Origin: an uncultured Pelagibacteraceae bacterium
GTDB lineage: Bacteria; Pseudomonadota; Alphaproteobacteria; Pelagibacterales; Pelagibacteraceae
Length of the DNA: 46,364 bases
NCBI GenBank assembly: GCA_902573385.1
Contig: CACGJS010000003.1
Span: 1 to 46,364, forward strand
Direction of reading: 5' to 3'
Part shown: positions 22,608 through 30,792 of the stretch, in pieces
Position numbering within the stretch: the stretch's first letter is position 1
How the letters are laid out: every line of letters begins with the position of its first letter
Notes under the pieces: model-generated
Databases searched by the model: none
What the model was told of the DNA's origin: nothing
Seen by the model: only the letters and a program-made list of their open reading frames with translations
Position numbers and translations under genes: made by a program

Positions 22608-23666
22608 TTAGAAACAAACTATATGATCAATATTAATAGGCCTTTTAATTCCAAATTTCTCATCTACTTCATGTTGATGAACATGATGTGAATGTACAAA
22701 TACCGGTATTAACAAATTATTCAAAGTTTTAAGTGTATAAATAAAATTAGTGCCTCTAAACTTTCTATCAACAACTTCTAATTTCAAATTACTTTTATCA
22801 TCATGTTCCAAGTCTTCTGGTTGAAGTAATAACTGTACGTCTGAACCCTTTGGGTAATGTTTGATAAAATTACCTTTAATGGTTCCTAAATCTTGATTTT
22901 CTAAACTATTTTCTCCAGTAACTTTAGCTGGAATCAAAATTCCCCTATTTAAAAAATTTACAACTTCAATTGAATTTGGGAAATGATAAACATTATAAGG
23001 ATCATCGTATTGTTTAAGTTGTCTATCTAAAATTATTCCACATTTAGCTCCTAGATAAAAAGCTTCATAAGAGTCATGCGTTACAATGATTGTTGTAATT
23101 TTCATATCAGTTAAAATTTGTTTTAACTTGACTTGAATTTCTTCTTTAAAACTTTGGTCGACGTTAGATAGTGGTTCGTCTAATAAAAGTAAATCTGGTT
23201 TAGTTAATAAAGCTCTAGCTAACGATGCTCGTTGGGCTTCTCCTGAGCTTATTTGATGTGGAAATTTTTTTTTAATATGTTCTAAATGAAGAAATTTAAT
23301 AACTTCATTTATAGTCAGACTTTTTTTCTTTTTTTTATTTCTATCAGCGCCAAACTCAATATTTTGAATAACATTATAGTGAGGAAAAAGTGAATTATCT
23401 TGAAAAGCTAAAGATATATTTCGATTTTCAGGTTCTACATGAATATCCTTAGATGATATAATGTTATTTTTTAATAAAATTTTTCCAGACTGAATTTTCT
23501 CAAGACCAGCTATAGTTCTTAAAATTGTAGTTTTGCCAATTCCAGATGGTCCTAATAAACATATAATGTCACCCTCATTTTCAATAACTAAAGAAACATT
23601 ATTAACTTTACACTTCGCACTTGCTGCAAATGTAACATTTTCAATTTCTAAAAAATTTTTAGACAT
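22608..23666 (-). CDS. fbpC: Iron(III) ABC transporter ATP-binding protein (FbpC-like)
   Basis: This 352-aa ATPase powers the fbp iron(III) importer. Walker A is GPSGIGKTT (39-47), the Q-loop is AFQDNSLFPHYNV, Walker B is LLLLDEPLSNVD, and the switch His is in IIVTHDSYEAF. The ABC signature is ISSGEAQRA rather than LSGGQ, a tolerated variant. A C-terminal TOBE-like domain (about 235-352) with LLLQPEDLEHD completes it. An unusual HSHHVHQHE stretch near the C-terminus is rich in His and might bind metal. It lies 5 nt after the permease gene. Spermidine or sulfate importers share the fold; the neighbouring FbpA-like binding protein decides for iron. Confidence 0.88.
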   Translation of the reverse strand: MSKNFLEIENVTFAASAKCKVNNVSLVIENEGDIICLLGPSGIGKTTILRTIAGLEKIQSGKILLKNNIISSKDIHVEPENRNISLAFQDNSLFPHYNVIQNIEFGADRNKKKKKSLTINEVIKFLHLEHIKKKFPHQISSGEAQRASLARALLTKPDLLLLDEPLSNVDQSFKEEIQVKLKQILTDMKITTIIVTHDSYEAFYLGAKCGIILDRQLKQYDDPYNVYHFPNSIEVVNFLNRGILIPAKVTGENSLENQDLGTIKGNFIKHYPKGSDVQLLLQPEDLEHDDKSNLKLEVVDRKFRGTNFIYTLKTLNNLLIPVFVHSHHVHQHEVDEKFGIKRPINIDHIVCF

Positions 23667-23671
23667 AATAA

Positions 23672-25291
23672 TTAATCGTTAAGAATATATCTAGATGTAA
23701 TCAAAATAAAGAAACTTGCAATAAGTATCAGAAATAATGATGGTGCTGCAGCTGCTTCAAGAAGATCTTGAGATGCAAAAATATAAGCTGTAGTTGCAAA
23801 AGTCTCAAAATTGAAAGGCCTCATTATTAGAGTTATTGGCAATTCTTTAATAATTTCTATAGCAATTAACAATCCAATTAATAACACTGAATTTTTCAAA
23901 TAAGGAATATGAATATTTTTAAATGTTTTAAATTTAGAGTAGCCCAGCAAATAAGCACTTTCATCAATTGAATAATTTATCTTTAAATAAGCTGATTTAA
24001 GACCATTACTTGCTAAAGAATAAAATCTTACAAAATAAACAAGCACCAATCCAAAAACTGAACCTATAAAAAACGACTTAATAGTATCAAATCCAAAAAA
24101 ACTAATAATATTATTGTCAAACCATGAAATAAAAGTAATGAAAGCTACAGCTAATATTATTCCTGGAATCGCATAACCAGATATAGAAAAAATAGTTAAT
24201 ATCTGGAGAAATTTACTTCTAGAAACCCTACTTCCATAATTTGAAATGAAAGCCAAAGAAATTAATACTATACTTGATAAGATTACTAATAAAATAGTAT
24301 TCAAAAATAATTCTGTTAAATTTAAGTCTATTAGATGTTTTGGAAAAATAAGTGTCCAATAAAACATCTGTAAAACGGGAAATAAGAAACTAATAAAAAA
24401 AACAATTGCACAAAAAAATAAAGCAAAGAATGCTTTATAATCTTTTAGAGCTATTAAGGATTTTGATTTAAAACCATCTTTAGAAGGACTATGATATTGT
24501 GCTTTTTTTCTAGATAAATTTTCCAAAATAAACAAACCAAGTATAAAAATTAATAGATAAAATGACAATCTATTAGCCAAAGTGAGATCGTCAAATGATA
24601 TCCATGCATTGTATATTCCTGTTGTGAGTGTAGAAATTCCAAAAAAAGATACTGAACCAAAATCTGATAAAGTTTCCATAGCTACTAAAGAAAGCCCAGC
24701 TACAATCGCTGGTCTTGCTGAAGGAAGTATTATTTTAAAAAAAGATTTTTTTTTAGAAAAACCAAGATTTTTTCCAAGTTCTATTAGGTTTTGTGACTGA
24801 TAGTGAAATGAAGCTCTAGTTAAGACATAAACGTATCCAAATAATGAAAATGATATCGAAATAATTGCACCCATCATTCCATCAAATTTAGGAATATAAG
24901 AATTATAATTTGCTTCACCAAATAAAAATTTTAAAATTGAAAACGCAGTCCCATAATTTTCAAAAAACGCCGTTAATGAATAAGCATATATATAAGCAGG
25001 TACTGCGAAAGATAAAATTAATGTCCATTTAAAAAAATTTACACCGGGAAATTTGTAGAATGAAACTAAATAAGCACACCCAACACCAACTATAAATGTT
25101 ACAAATAAAACTCCAATTAACAACAGTAAGGAGTTAAAAATATAATCATAAAGAAATGTATCTTTAAGAATAGTTGTATAATTACTGGTGGTTTCAAAAA
25201 AACTCCCAAAAACAGTAATTATAGGAATAGCTACTACAATAGATATTAGGAATGAACTTAAATACCAAATGTTTATATTTTTACCCCACAT
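23672..25291 (-). CDS. fbpB: Iron(III) ABC transporter permease (FbpB-like, two fused permease domains)
   Basis: This 539-aa permease has two binding-protein-dependent permease domains in one chain with about twelve membrane segments, typical of FbpB/SfuB. Each half carries an EAA loop that docks the ATPase: ELGKNLGFSKKKSFFKIILP near residue 172 and ESAYLLGYSKFKTFKNIHIP near 442. It is followed by fbpC and is separated from the binding-protein gene fbpA by a 61-aa protein and a peroxiredoxin gene. The 99-nt gap upstream shows nothing but AT-rich sequence, so it may have its own promoter or be read from the fbpA promoter. Confidence 0.9.
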   Translation of the reverse strand: MWGKNINIWYLSSFLISIVVAIPIITVFGSFFETTSNYTTILKDTFLYDYIFNSLLLLIGVLFVTFIVGVGCAYLVSFYKFPGVNFFKWTLILSFAVPAYIYAYSLTAFFENYGTAFSILKFLFGEANYNSYIPKFDGMMGAIISISFSLFGYVYVLTRASFHYQSQNLIELGKNLGFSKKKSFFKIILPSARPAIVAGLSLVAMETLSDFGSVSFFGISTLTTGIYNAWISFDDLTLANRLSFYLLIFILGLFILENLSRKKAQYHSPSKDGFKSKSLIALKDYKAFFALFFCAIVFFISFLFPVLQMFYWTLIFPKHLIDLNLTELFLNTILLVILSSIVLISLAFISNYGSRVSRSKFLQILTIFSISGYAIPGIILAVAFITFISWFDNNIISFFGFDTIKSFFIGSVFGLVLVYFVRFYSLASNGLKSAYLKINYSIDESAYLLGYSKFKTFKNIHIPYLKNSVLLIGLLIAIEIIKELPITLIMRPFNFETFATTAYIFASQDLLEAAAAPSLFLILIASFFILITSRYILND

Positions 25292-25390
25292 AAGTTACAT
25301 TACCTCAATAATTAGTTTTAAGAAACTTGAGCATAACTGCAGAAATTAATTATTAAAGCTTGTTATTAAAGTACATTTTATTTGCAATTT

Positions 25391-25897
25391 CTATTTATTA
25401 GATAGATATTCTATGCAATTTTCAGGTGTTGTTTCTTGGTATGGATCAGGATCATTTCCTTCATTGTTCATACCTGGTTCTTGCCACCATTTTTCAACTA
25501 CACCATCATTGATAATAGTACTATATCTCCAACTTCTTAGACCAAAACCTACATGTTTTTTTTCAACCAACATGCCCATTGAGCGTGTAAAATCAGCATT
25601 TCCATCAGGTAAAACTTTAACTTTTGTTAATTTTTGTTGTTCTGCCCACGCATTCATAACAAAACCGTCATTAACACTTATACAATAAACTTCATCAATC
25701 CCTAATGATAATAATTTATCATAATTTTTTTCAAAACCTGGCAGTTGTTTTTCCGAACATACCGGTGTAAATGCCCCTGGTAATGAAAATAATATTACCC
25801 TTTTATTTTTTAAAATCTCATCTGTATTAACATCAACCCATTTTCCAATTTTTCTTGTTTTTAAAACTACTGATGAACATTTTTTACCTTCTATCAT
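25391..25897 (-). CDS. Peroxiredoxin (Prx5/AhpE-like)
   Basis: This is a one-domain thiol peroxidase of the Prx5 group that reduces peroxides, usually with glutathione or glutaredoxin. Peroxidatic Cys47 lies in LPGAFTPVCSEKQLPGF, and NDGFVMNAWAEQQKL and RSMGMLVEKKHVGFGLRSWRYS are diagnostic. I start it at ATG 25897 (168 aa), because AGGA precedes this codon at good spacing and the protein then begins at the usual place. An in-frame ATG at 25951 would add 18 residues without a ribosome binding site. It is embedded in the iron-uptake gene run, suggesting defence against peroxide during iron import. A structured element lies in its leader. Confidence 0.9.
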   Translation of the reverse strand: MIEGKKCSSVVLKTRKIGKWVDVNTDEILKNKRVILFSLPGAFTPVCSEKQLPGFEKNYDKLLSLGIDEVYCISVNDGFVMNAWAEQQKLTKVKVLPDGNADFTRSMGMLVEKKHVGFGLRSWRYSTIINDGVVEKWWQEPGMNNEGNDPDPYQETTPENCIEYLSNK

Positions 25898-25963
25898 TTT
25901 ATTCCTGTTAATTATTAAATGTTTATTTATATTTACTCTTGCAATACTCATTATTTTTTTTTA

Positions 25964-26026
25964 GTGCTCATAATGATTTAGGCAGGGTAAATTACCTAAA
26001 GAAGAAAGATTATGAGCACAATCATT
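25964..26026. repeat. Inverted-repeat structure between the Cys-rich small gene and the peroxiredoxin
   Basis: GTGCTCATAAT (25964-25974) and ATTATGAGCAC (26009-26019) are perfect 11-bp inverted arms. Inside lies a second hairpin, TTAGG (25978-25982) with CCTAA (25995-25999), and GGTAA/TTACC (25986-25990, 25992-25996) is an alternative one. AATGATT (25972-25978) and AATCATT (26020-26026) give a competing pairing. No T-run follows on either strand, so it is not a typical terminator. Confidence 0.6.
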
Positions 26027-26036
26027 AAAAAGAAAA

Positions 26037-26222
26037 TTATGTATTAAAAGGAGAGAAGATATGTGCAGCCTCTTCTTCTTTAATATCTGATAATTTTCTG
26101 TTATTTATTTTTTTACTGATTTTTTTACACTCTGTTGCGCAAGGATCACAAGCTTTCAGAGATTGTGACCCATACACATTAGAAGATTTATCTAAATCAA
26201 TATTAAATAAATTCTTTTTCAC
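26037..26222 (-). CDS. Unknown 61-aa Cys-containing protein
   Basis: I do not recognise this 61-aa protein. It is soluble and has a compact motif ACDPCATECKK (24-34) with three cysteines, spaced C-x2-C-x3-C, followed by a basic helix and an acidic KEEEAAH segment. It starts 7 nt after the stop of the iron-binding protein gene fbpA in the same direction, so it is almost certainly co-transcribed with it. The cysteines could bind iron, zinc or an iron-sulfur cluster, or act in redox. The adjacency to iron uptake and to a peroxiredoxin favours an iron-related role, as inference only. Confidence 0.72.
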   Translation of the reverse strand: MKKNLFNIDLDKSSNVYGSQSLKACDPCATECKKISKKINNRKLSDIKEEEAAHIFSPFNT

Positions 26223-26229
26223 TTATTAC

Positions 26230-27249
26230 TTACTTCCATTTAGCAGCTAACATTACTTCTAATGCTGCAGCTTGGTTTTTTCCGTAATTTGCTACTTTAG
26301 TATTTAAATCTTGTTTAAATCCAAGACCCATTTGCTTAACTAAATCATGTGGTTCTACACCATCAATCATTGGGTATTCAAATGTATTATTAACTATATG
26401 TTCTTGAGCTTCTTTAGTTAATAAAAATTCAAGTAGTTTTTTTGCATTATCTGGATTCGGTGCATTTTTTAATACTCCGCCACCACTAATGTTCATGTGA
26501 GTTCCTCTATCTCCTTGGTTTGGAAAAAATGGTAGAACTTTTTTAGCTGCTTCTTGTTGTTCTGGGCCTTTTTTTCCTGACAACATCAATGCTAAATAAT
26601 AAGTATTAGCAACCGCTAAATCTGCTTCACCTGCAGCTACAGCTAAAATTTGAGCCCTATCGTTACCTTTAGAGTCTCTAGCCATGTTTGCAACGACTCC
26701 TTTAGCCCACTCAGCAGTTGCTTTTTTTCCATTATTTTTAATTAATGAAGCAACAAGAGATTGGTTATAGATATTATTAGATTTTCTAATAACTACTCTG
26801 CCTTTCCACTTTGGATCAGCAAGACCTTCATAAGTCATTCCATTAAGATCATTTGCGTTTACTCTTTCAGGAGAATAATAAATTATTCTTGCTCTCTTAG
26901 CTATTCCTGTCCACTTAGAAGTTCTAAAGTTTGCAGGAACTGCGGCTTTAATTGCTGGTGTTAAAGAATTTTGGAACATTCCTTTAGCAGCAAATGCACC
27001 TAATCTTCCTGCGTCAGCTGTAATATAAAGATCAGCTTTTGAGTCTTTTCCTTCTTCAGTTATTCTTTTTTGTAGTGCTTTATCTTTTCCAGATACAATA
27101 TTTACTTTAATTCCAGTTTTAGCTGTAAATTTTTCATAAAGTTGTACATCTGAGTCATAATGTCTTGCACTAAATACATTTACTTCGGAAGCAAATATGC
27201 TGCTTACAAACAAAGACATGAAGAGTGCAACAATTGTTATTCTTTTCAT
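26230..27249 (-). CDS. fbpA: Periplasmic iron(III)-binding protein (FbpA/FutA-like)
   Basis: This 339-aa periplasmic binding protein captures ferric iron for the FbpBC importer. A signal peptide spans residues 1-20 with cleavage after SIFA. The mature protein starts EVNVFSARHYDSDVQLYEKF, as in FutA/FbpA, whose His/Tyr near this point binds iron. A Tyr pair in IIYYSPERV and the TYYLALMLSG stretch are the usual iron-binding tyrosines. Its own leader of about 50 nt follows a Fur-like operator at 27301-27321, which fits iron repression. The 61-aa Cys protein follows in the same transcript. Confidence 0.92.
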   Translation of the reverse strand: MKRITIVALFMSLFVSSIFASEVNVFSARHYDSDVQLYEKFTAKTGIKVNIVSGKDKALQKRITEEGKDSKADLYITADAGRLGAFAAKGMFQNSLTPAIKAAVPANFRTSKWTGIAKRARIIYYSPERVNANDLNGMTYEGLADPKWKGRVVIRKSNNIYNQSLVASLIKNNGKKATAEWAKGVVANMARDSKGNDRAQILAVAAGEADLAVANTYYLALMLSGKKGPEQQEAAKKVLPFFPNQGDRGTHMNISGGGVLKNAPNPDNAKKLLEFLLTKEAQEHIVNNTFEYPMIDGVEPHDLVKQMGLGFKQDLNTKVANYGKNQAAALEVMLAAKWK

Positions 27250-27300
27250 TATAATTTACCTTTTTTTGATTAATTAATTTAGAATGCTTATTAGTAACAT

Positions 27301-27321
27301 TGCGAATGATTATCAATCGCA
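27301..27321. promoter_or_regulatory. Fur-like iron-responsive operator upstream of fbpA
   Basis: The 21-bp dyad TGCGAATGATTATCAATCGCA has arms TGCGA/TCGCA and the core ATGATTATCA. It closely resembles the Fur-box core TGATAATCATT in reverse. It lies 52 nt upstream of the fbpA start and between fbpA and the lysR gene, where it could cover the fbpA promoter. Confidence 0.75.
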
Positions 27322-27361
27322 TAAATTGTCGCAGATAATGTGGTTTTTAATGGATAATTAT

Positions 27362-28249
27362 TTATATCCAATCACCAATTTTACTAAAAAGAAAACTTCT
27401 AAAAGCTTGTATTCTAGCTGTATTTTTAAGTGATTGAGGGTACACAAAATGAGCTTCTGTTATAGGGCCTTCAGAGTTTGGAAGTACTTTTATTAAATTA
27501 TTTGAATTTGAAACTAAATATTCAGGCAATGCAGCTAAACCTACACCACTTTCTACAGCGAGCAATAAACCCATTACACTATTTACTTTCATAATTGTTT
27601 TTCTTTTTTTTCCTTCTTTAATTCCTAATTTTAATGCCCAATCAGGGTTATAAACTGGAGAAGGCGCTCCCTTACCGAAAGATATAAATTTATGCTTATT
27701 TAAGTCATGAATTGTTTTTGGCATTCCATATTTTTCTAAATATTTATTAGAACCATATATATAGTATTTAATATCTATCAATTTTTTTTGAATATAATTA
27801 AGTTGTTTAGGTCTTCTCATAAAAATACCAATGTCAGCTTGTCTAGTGCTTAGATCTAATTCTTTATCGTCAAATATTAACTCAACTTCAATTTCAGGAT
27901 TCAATGTCATAAATTCTTGAATTCTTGGAGTCAACCAATGTGTCCCAAAACTTCTTACTGTAGTAATTGTTAATTTTCCAGAAGGTTTATTTTTCTGATC
28001 TCCTAAAGATGTTTCTACTTCTTTTAGTTTACCAATTACATCTCGAGCAGTTTTAAAAAGATATTCTCCATTTTCGGTTAAAGTTAAACCTCTAGCATGA
28101 CGTTCAAAGAGTTGAACTTTTAATTCATGTTCAAGTGATTGAATTTGTCTACTTATTGCTGACTGGCTTAAATTTAAATTGATTGTTGCATTGGTAAAAC
28201 TACCAGCTTCCGCAACAGCATGAAAAATTTTTAATTTATCCCAATCCAT
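27362..28249 (-). CDS. LysR-family transcriptional regulator
   Basis: This 295-aa regulator has an N-terminal winged helix-turn-helix (1-60: WDKLKIFHAVAEAGSFTNATINLNLSQSAISRQIQSLE) and a periplasmic-binding-like effector domain from about residue 90. The effector pocket includes TTVRSFGTHWLTP. It starts within the last base of the acuI stop (TAATG), so it is co-transcribed with folE and acuI rather than set against a divergent target, as is usual for LysR proteins. Effector and target genes are not evident. Confidence 0.92.
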   Translation of the reverse strand: MDWDKLKIFHAVAEAGSFTNATINLNLSQSAISRQIQSLEHELKVQLFERHARGLTLTENGEYLFKTARDVIGKLKEVETSLGDQKNKPSGKLTITTVRSFGTHWLTPRIQEFMTLNPEIEVELIFDDKELDLSTRQADIGIFMRRPKQLNYIQKKLIDIKYYIYGSNKYLEKYGMPKTIHDLNKHKFISFGKGAPSPVYNPDWALKLGIKEGKKRKTIMKVNSVMGLLLAVESGVGLAALPEYLVSNSNNLIKVLPNSEGPITEAHFVYPQSLKNTARIQAFRSFLFSKIGDWI

Positions 28250-29253
28250 TATTTACTTAAATTAATAATATGTCTTCCTGATGTTTCGCCTTTCAACATT
28301 TTTGCATAAACATTATTTAAATCTTCTAGGCGAATTTCCTTTACTGATTTTTCTAATAATTCAAAATCAATAAATTTTGGTGCTTCATTCCAAAGAAATT
28401 GTCTTCTTTTGATTGATGCAGTAACAGAATTTATTCCCCATAGCTTAACTCCTCTAATTATAAATGGCATAACTGTTGTGTTTAATTTAATTCCTGCAGC
28501 ATTACCACACGATGAAACTATACCACCATCTTTGGTTTGTGATAAAATATTCTCTAAAACATTACCTCCAACTGTATCTACTGCACCATCCCACAACCCT
28601 TTATCCAAAGGTCTTGACTCTTTTGTTAATTCTCTAGTGTTTATAACGTTTTTTGCTCCAATAGATTTTAAATAATCAACATTGTTATCTTTTCCTGTAA
28701 CAGCAGTTACATTGCAACCAAGTTTATTAAGTATCATTACGCTCATGCTGCCAACTCCACCTGATGCTCCACTTACAATTACATTTTCAACTTTTTCACC
28801 TAGCAACAAAACTTCACGAGTAGTTTTTGTTGTAAATGAACTTTGTAAAGCAGTAAAACCTGCTGTACCCATTATCATTGCTTGTTTTAATGATAAATCT
28901 TTTGGTTTTTTAACTAAAAATTCACCTTTCACTTTTGCATATTGAGAATAACCACCAAAATAAATTTCACCTACTCTCCAGCCAGTTAAAATAACTTCAT
29001 CTCCAGCTTTAAATTTATCATTCTCACTCTCTTCAACTGTTCCTGCAAAATCTATACCTGGTATATGTGGAAATTCTTTTACTAATCTCGCTCCATTTTT
29101 TAAAATTAAAGCATCTTTATAATTCAATCCTGAATATTCAACTTTTACAATTACATCTCCATGCTTTAAAAAACTTTTATCAATTGATTTTATTTCTCTA
29201 GTGAAATTTTCGCCATCTTGATTAAGAACTAATGCTTTAAATTGATCTAACAC
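28249..29253 (-). CDS. acuI: Acryloyl-CoA reductase AcuI-like (YhdH/YhfP quinone-oxidoreductase family)
   Basis: This 334-aa medium-chain dehydrogenase/reductase closely follows E. coli YhdH/AcuI, which reduces toxic acryloyl-CoA to propionyl-CoA with NADPH. Matching blocks are YSGLNYKDALILKNGARLV, FPHIPGIDFAGTV, IMGTAGFTALQS, SGASGGVGSM (the NADPH motif) and the late TTVMPFIIRGVKLWGINSV. No catalytic zinc ligands are seen, as expected. In marine bacteria AcuI handles acrylate from DMSP cleavage, and in SAR11 that would be relevant, but no DMSP lyase gene is in this window. It starts one base after the folE stop and shares a base with lysR. Confidence 0.85.
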   Translation of the reverse strand: MLDQFKALVLNQDGENFTREIKSIDKSFLKHGDVIVKVEYSGLNYKDALILKNGARLVKEFPHIPGIDFAGTVEESENDKFKAGDEVILTGWRVGEIYFGGYSQYAKVKGEFLVKKPKDLSLKQAMIMGTAGFTALQSSFTTKTTREVLLLGEKVENVIVSGASGGVGSMSVMILNKLGCNVTAVTGKDNNVDYLKSIGAKNVINTRELTKESRPLDKGLWDGAVDTVGGNVLENILSQTKDGGIVSSCGNAAGIKLNTTVMPFIIRGVKLWGINSVTASIKRRQFLWNEAPKFIDFELLEKSVKEIRLEDLNNVYAKMLKGETSGRHIINLSK

Positions 29254-29254
29254 T

Positions 29255-29872
29255 TTAATCTTTTGTAATGCTAATAAATCTTAAATATCTATTTTGATAA
29301 CTAAGATCTTCCTTAAACTGACCTAAATAATAATTTGTTACTGTAGATGCTTGTTCTTTTTTAATCCCTCTCATAGTCATACATTGATGAGTAGAGTCTA
29401 TAGTTACAGCAACTCCTTTTGCATCTAATGACTCCATTAACGTTTTTGCAATTTGCATTGTTAATCTTTCTTGAGTTTGTAATCTTTTTGAAAAAACTTC
29501 AACCACCCTTGCAAGTTTACTTAATCCAACAACTCTTTTATTTGGAATATAAGCAACATGAGCTTTGCCAATAATTGGCGCCATATGATGTTCGCAATGA
29601 CTTTGTACTGAAATATTTTTCTGAATAACCATATCATCATAACCATCAACGTCTCCGAATGTTTTTTCTAAAATTTTATTAGGATCTTCTTTATATCCAC
29701 TAAAATATTCTTTGAATGCCTTAACCACTCTTTTTGGTGTTTCTAATAACCCTTCTCTTGTTGGATCTTCACCCATCCAAGATAATATAGTTTTGAATGC
29801 CTCTTCAGCTTCTTTGTCAGAAACTTTATTGGTCTCTATAATTTTGTTATCATTGTCTTTTACTAATTTCAT
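29255..29872 (-). CDS. folE: GTP cyclohydrolase I FolE
   Basis: FolE converts GTP to 7,8-dihydroneopterin triphosphate, the first step of the pterin branch of folate. The zinc ligands are Cys93 and His96 in HCEHHM and Cys164 in HQCMTMRG. Family blocks include GLLETPKRVVKAF (41-53), AYIPNKRVVGLSKLAR and LQTQERLTMQIA. The length of 205 aa is normal; the first 20 residues are a variable extension. It leads a minus-strand unit folE-acuI-lysR and diverges from hisI with 77 nt between them. Together with the pab genes elsewhere in the window it supports de novo folate synthesis. Confidence 0.96.
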   Translation of the reverse strand: MKLVKDNDNKIIETNKVSDKEAEEAFKTILSWMGEDPTREGLLETPKRVVKAFKEYFSGYKEDPNKILEKTFGDVDGYDDMVIQKNISVQSHCEHHMAPIIGKAHVAYIPNKRVVGLSKLARVVEVFSKRLQTQERLTMQIAKTLMESLDAKGVAVTIDSTHQCMTMRGIKKEQASTVTNYYLGQFKEDLSYQNRYLRFISITKD

Positions 29873-29949
29873 AGCGCCTTTTTATACAGTAATTACTTAA
29901 TTTTAAAAATATTTAATATATTTGTATATATGCTACATAATCACACCAT

Positions 29950-30417
29950 ATGTTCAAAAAAAGAGAAAATGTTCACGAAATTGAGGAAGGAAACCTTCTT
30001 TCACCTAAATTTGATAATGATGGATTAATACCAGTAATTACAATGTGCTCTAAAACAAAGGATATTTTAATGCATGGGTACATGAATGTTGAAGCATTAA
30101 AAAAGACTATAGAAACTAAAGAAGCTCATTATTTTAGTCGATCTAGAAAAGCTATCTGGCACAAAGGTAAAACAAGTGGGTTTATTCAAAAAGTTACAGA
30201 GATCAGAATTGACGATGATCAAGACTCTATTTGGCTAACTGTTGACATTGGTGATGGAGCAAGCTGTCATGTTGGATACAGATCATGCTTTTACAGATCT
30301 ATACCAATGGGACCAATAAATAATGGAAGAAAAATTGAAATGGAATTTCTTGAAAAAGAAAAAAAATTTGATCCCGAAGAAGTTTATAAAGGTCAACCTA
30401 ATCCAACTAAGATTTAA
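29950..30417 (+). CDS. hisI: Phosphoribosyl-AMP cyclohydrolase HisI
   Basis: HisI opens the purine ring of phosphoribosyl-AMP in histidine synthesis. The 155-aa protein has YMNVEALKKTIETKEAHYFSRSRKAIWHKGKTSGF in tandem blocks, then the metal-binding region IDDDQDS and SCHVGYRSCFYR with the C-x6-C zinc pair. The usual D-C-D of the acidic block reads D-D-D here. There is no HisE domain. The N-terminal extension of about 25 residues is variable. Its TAA/ATG overlaps the DUF2237 gene by one base, so the two are probably co-transcribed, apart from the other his genes. Confidence 0.92.
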   Translation: MFKKRENVHEIEEGNLLSPKFDNDGLIPVITMCSKTKDILMHGYMNVEALKKTIETKEAHYFSRSRKAIWHKGKTSGFIQKVTEIRIDDDQDSIWLTVDIGDGASCHVGYRSCFYRSIPMGPINNGRKIEMEFLEKEKKFDPEEVYKGQPNPTKI

Positions 30418-30791
30418 TGACAGTTAAACAAAAAAATGTTCTAGGTGAAGACCTAGAAGAATGTTCAAACAATCCTTTAACAGGATGGTATAGAGACGGA
30501 TGTTGTAATACTGATAAAAATGATCATGGAGTTCATACAGTTTGTGCAAAAGTTACTACAGAATTTTTAGAATGGTTAAAAGAGGCCGGTAACGATTTAA
30601 TAACTCCTCATCCTGAATTTGGATTCCCTGGTTTAAAAGATGGTGATGGCTGGTGTGTCTGTGCTAGTTGGTACGCAAAAGCTGTAGAAGCCAACAAAGG
30701 TTGTCCAATATTTTTAAAAAGAACTCACAAAAATACTCTCGAACACCTTCCTATCCAAACGTTAAAAAAATTTGCAATAGATTTATCTTAA
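30417..30791 (+). CDS. DUF2237 family protein
   Basis: This 124-aa protein matches DUF2237 from end to end: NVLGEDLEECSNNPLTGWYRDGCC, then HTVCAKVTTEFLEWLKEAGNDL, then HPEFGFPGLKDGDGWCVCASWY. The conserved cysteines and the WC-CAS strand suggest a metal or redox site, but the function of the family is not known to me. It shares a base with the hisI stop and ends one base before the stop of the convergent ETF-QO gene, a very tight packing. Confidence 0.9.
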   Translation: MTVKQKNVLGEDLEECSNNPLTGWYRDGCCNTDKNDHGVHTVCAKVTTEFLEWLKEAGNDLITPHPEFGFPGLKDGDGWCVCASWYAKAVEANKGCPIFLKRTHKNTLEHLPIQTLKKFAIDLS

Positions 30792-30792
30792 T

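Noticed and set aside
25898..25951. Upstream ATG of the peroxiredoxin
   Set aside because: No ribosome binding site precedes it, while AGGA stands before ATG 25897 and the shorter protein begins at the family's usual place.
25964..26019. Inverted repeat as a rho-independent terminator
   Set aside because: Neither strand has a T-run after the stem; on the minus strand it is followed by A residues.
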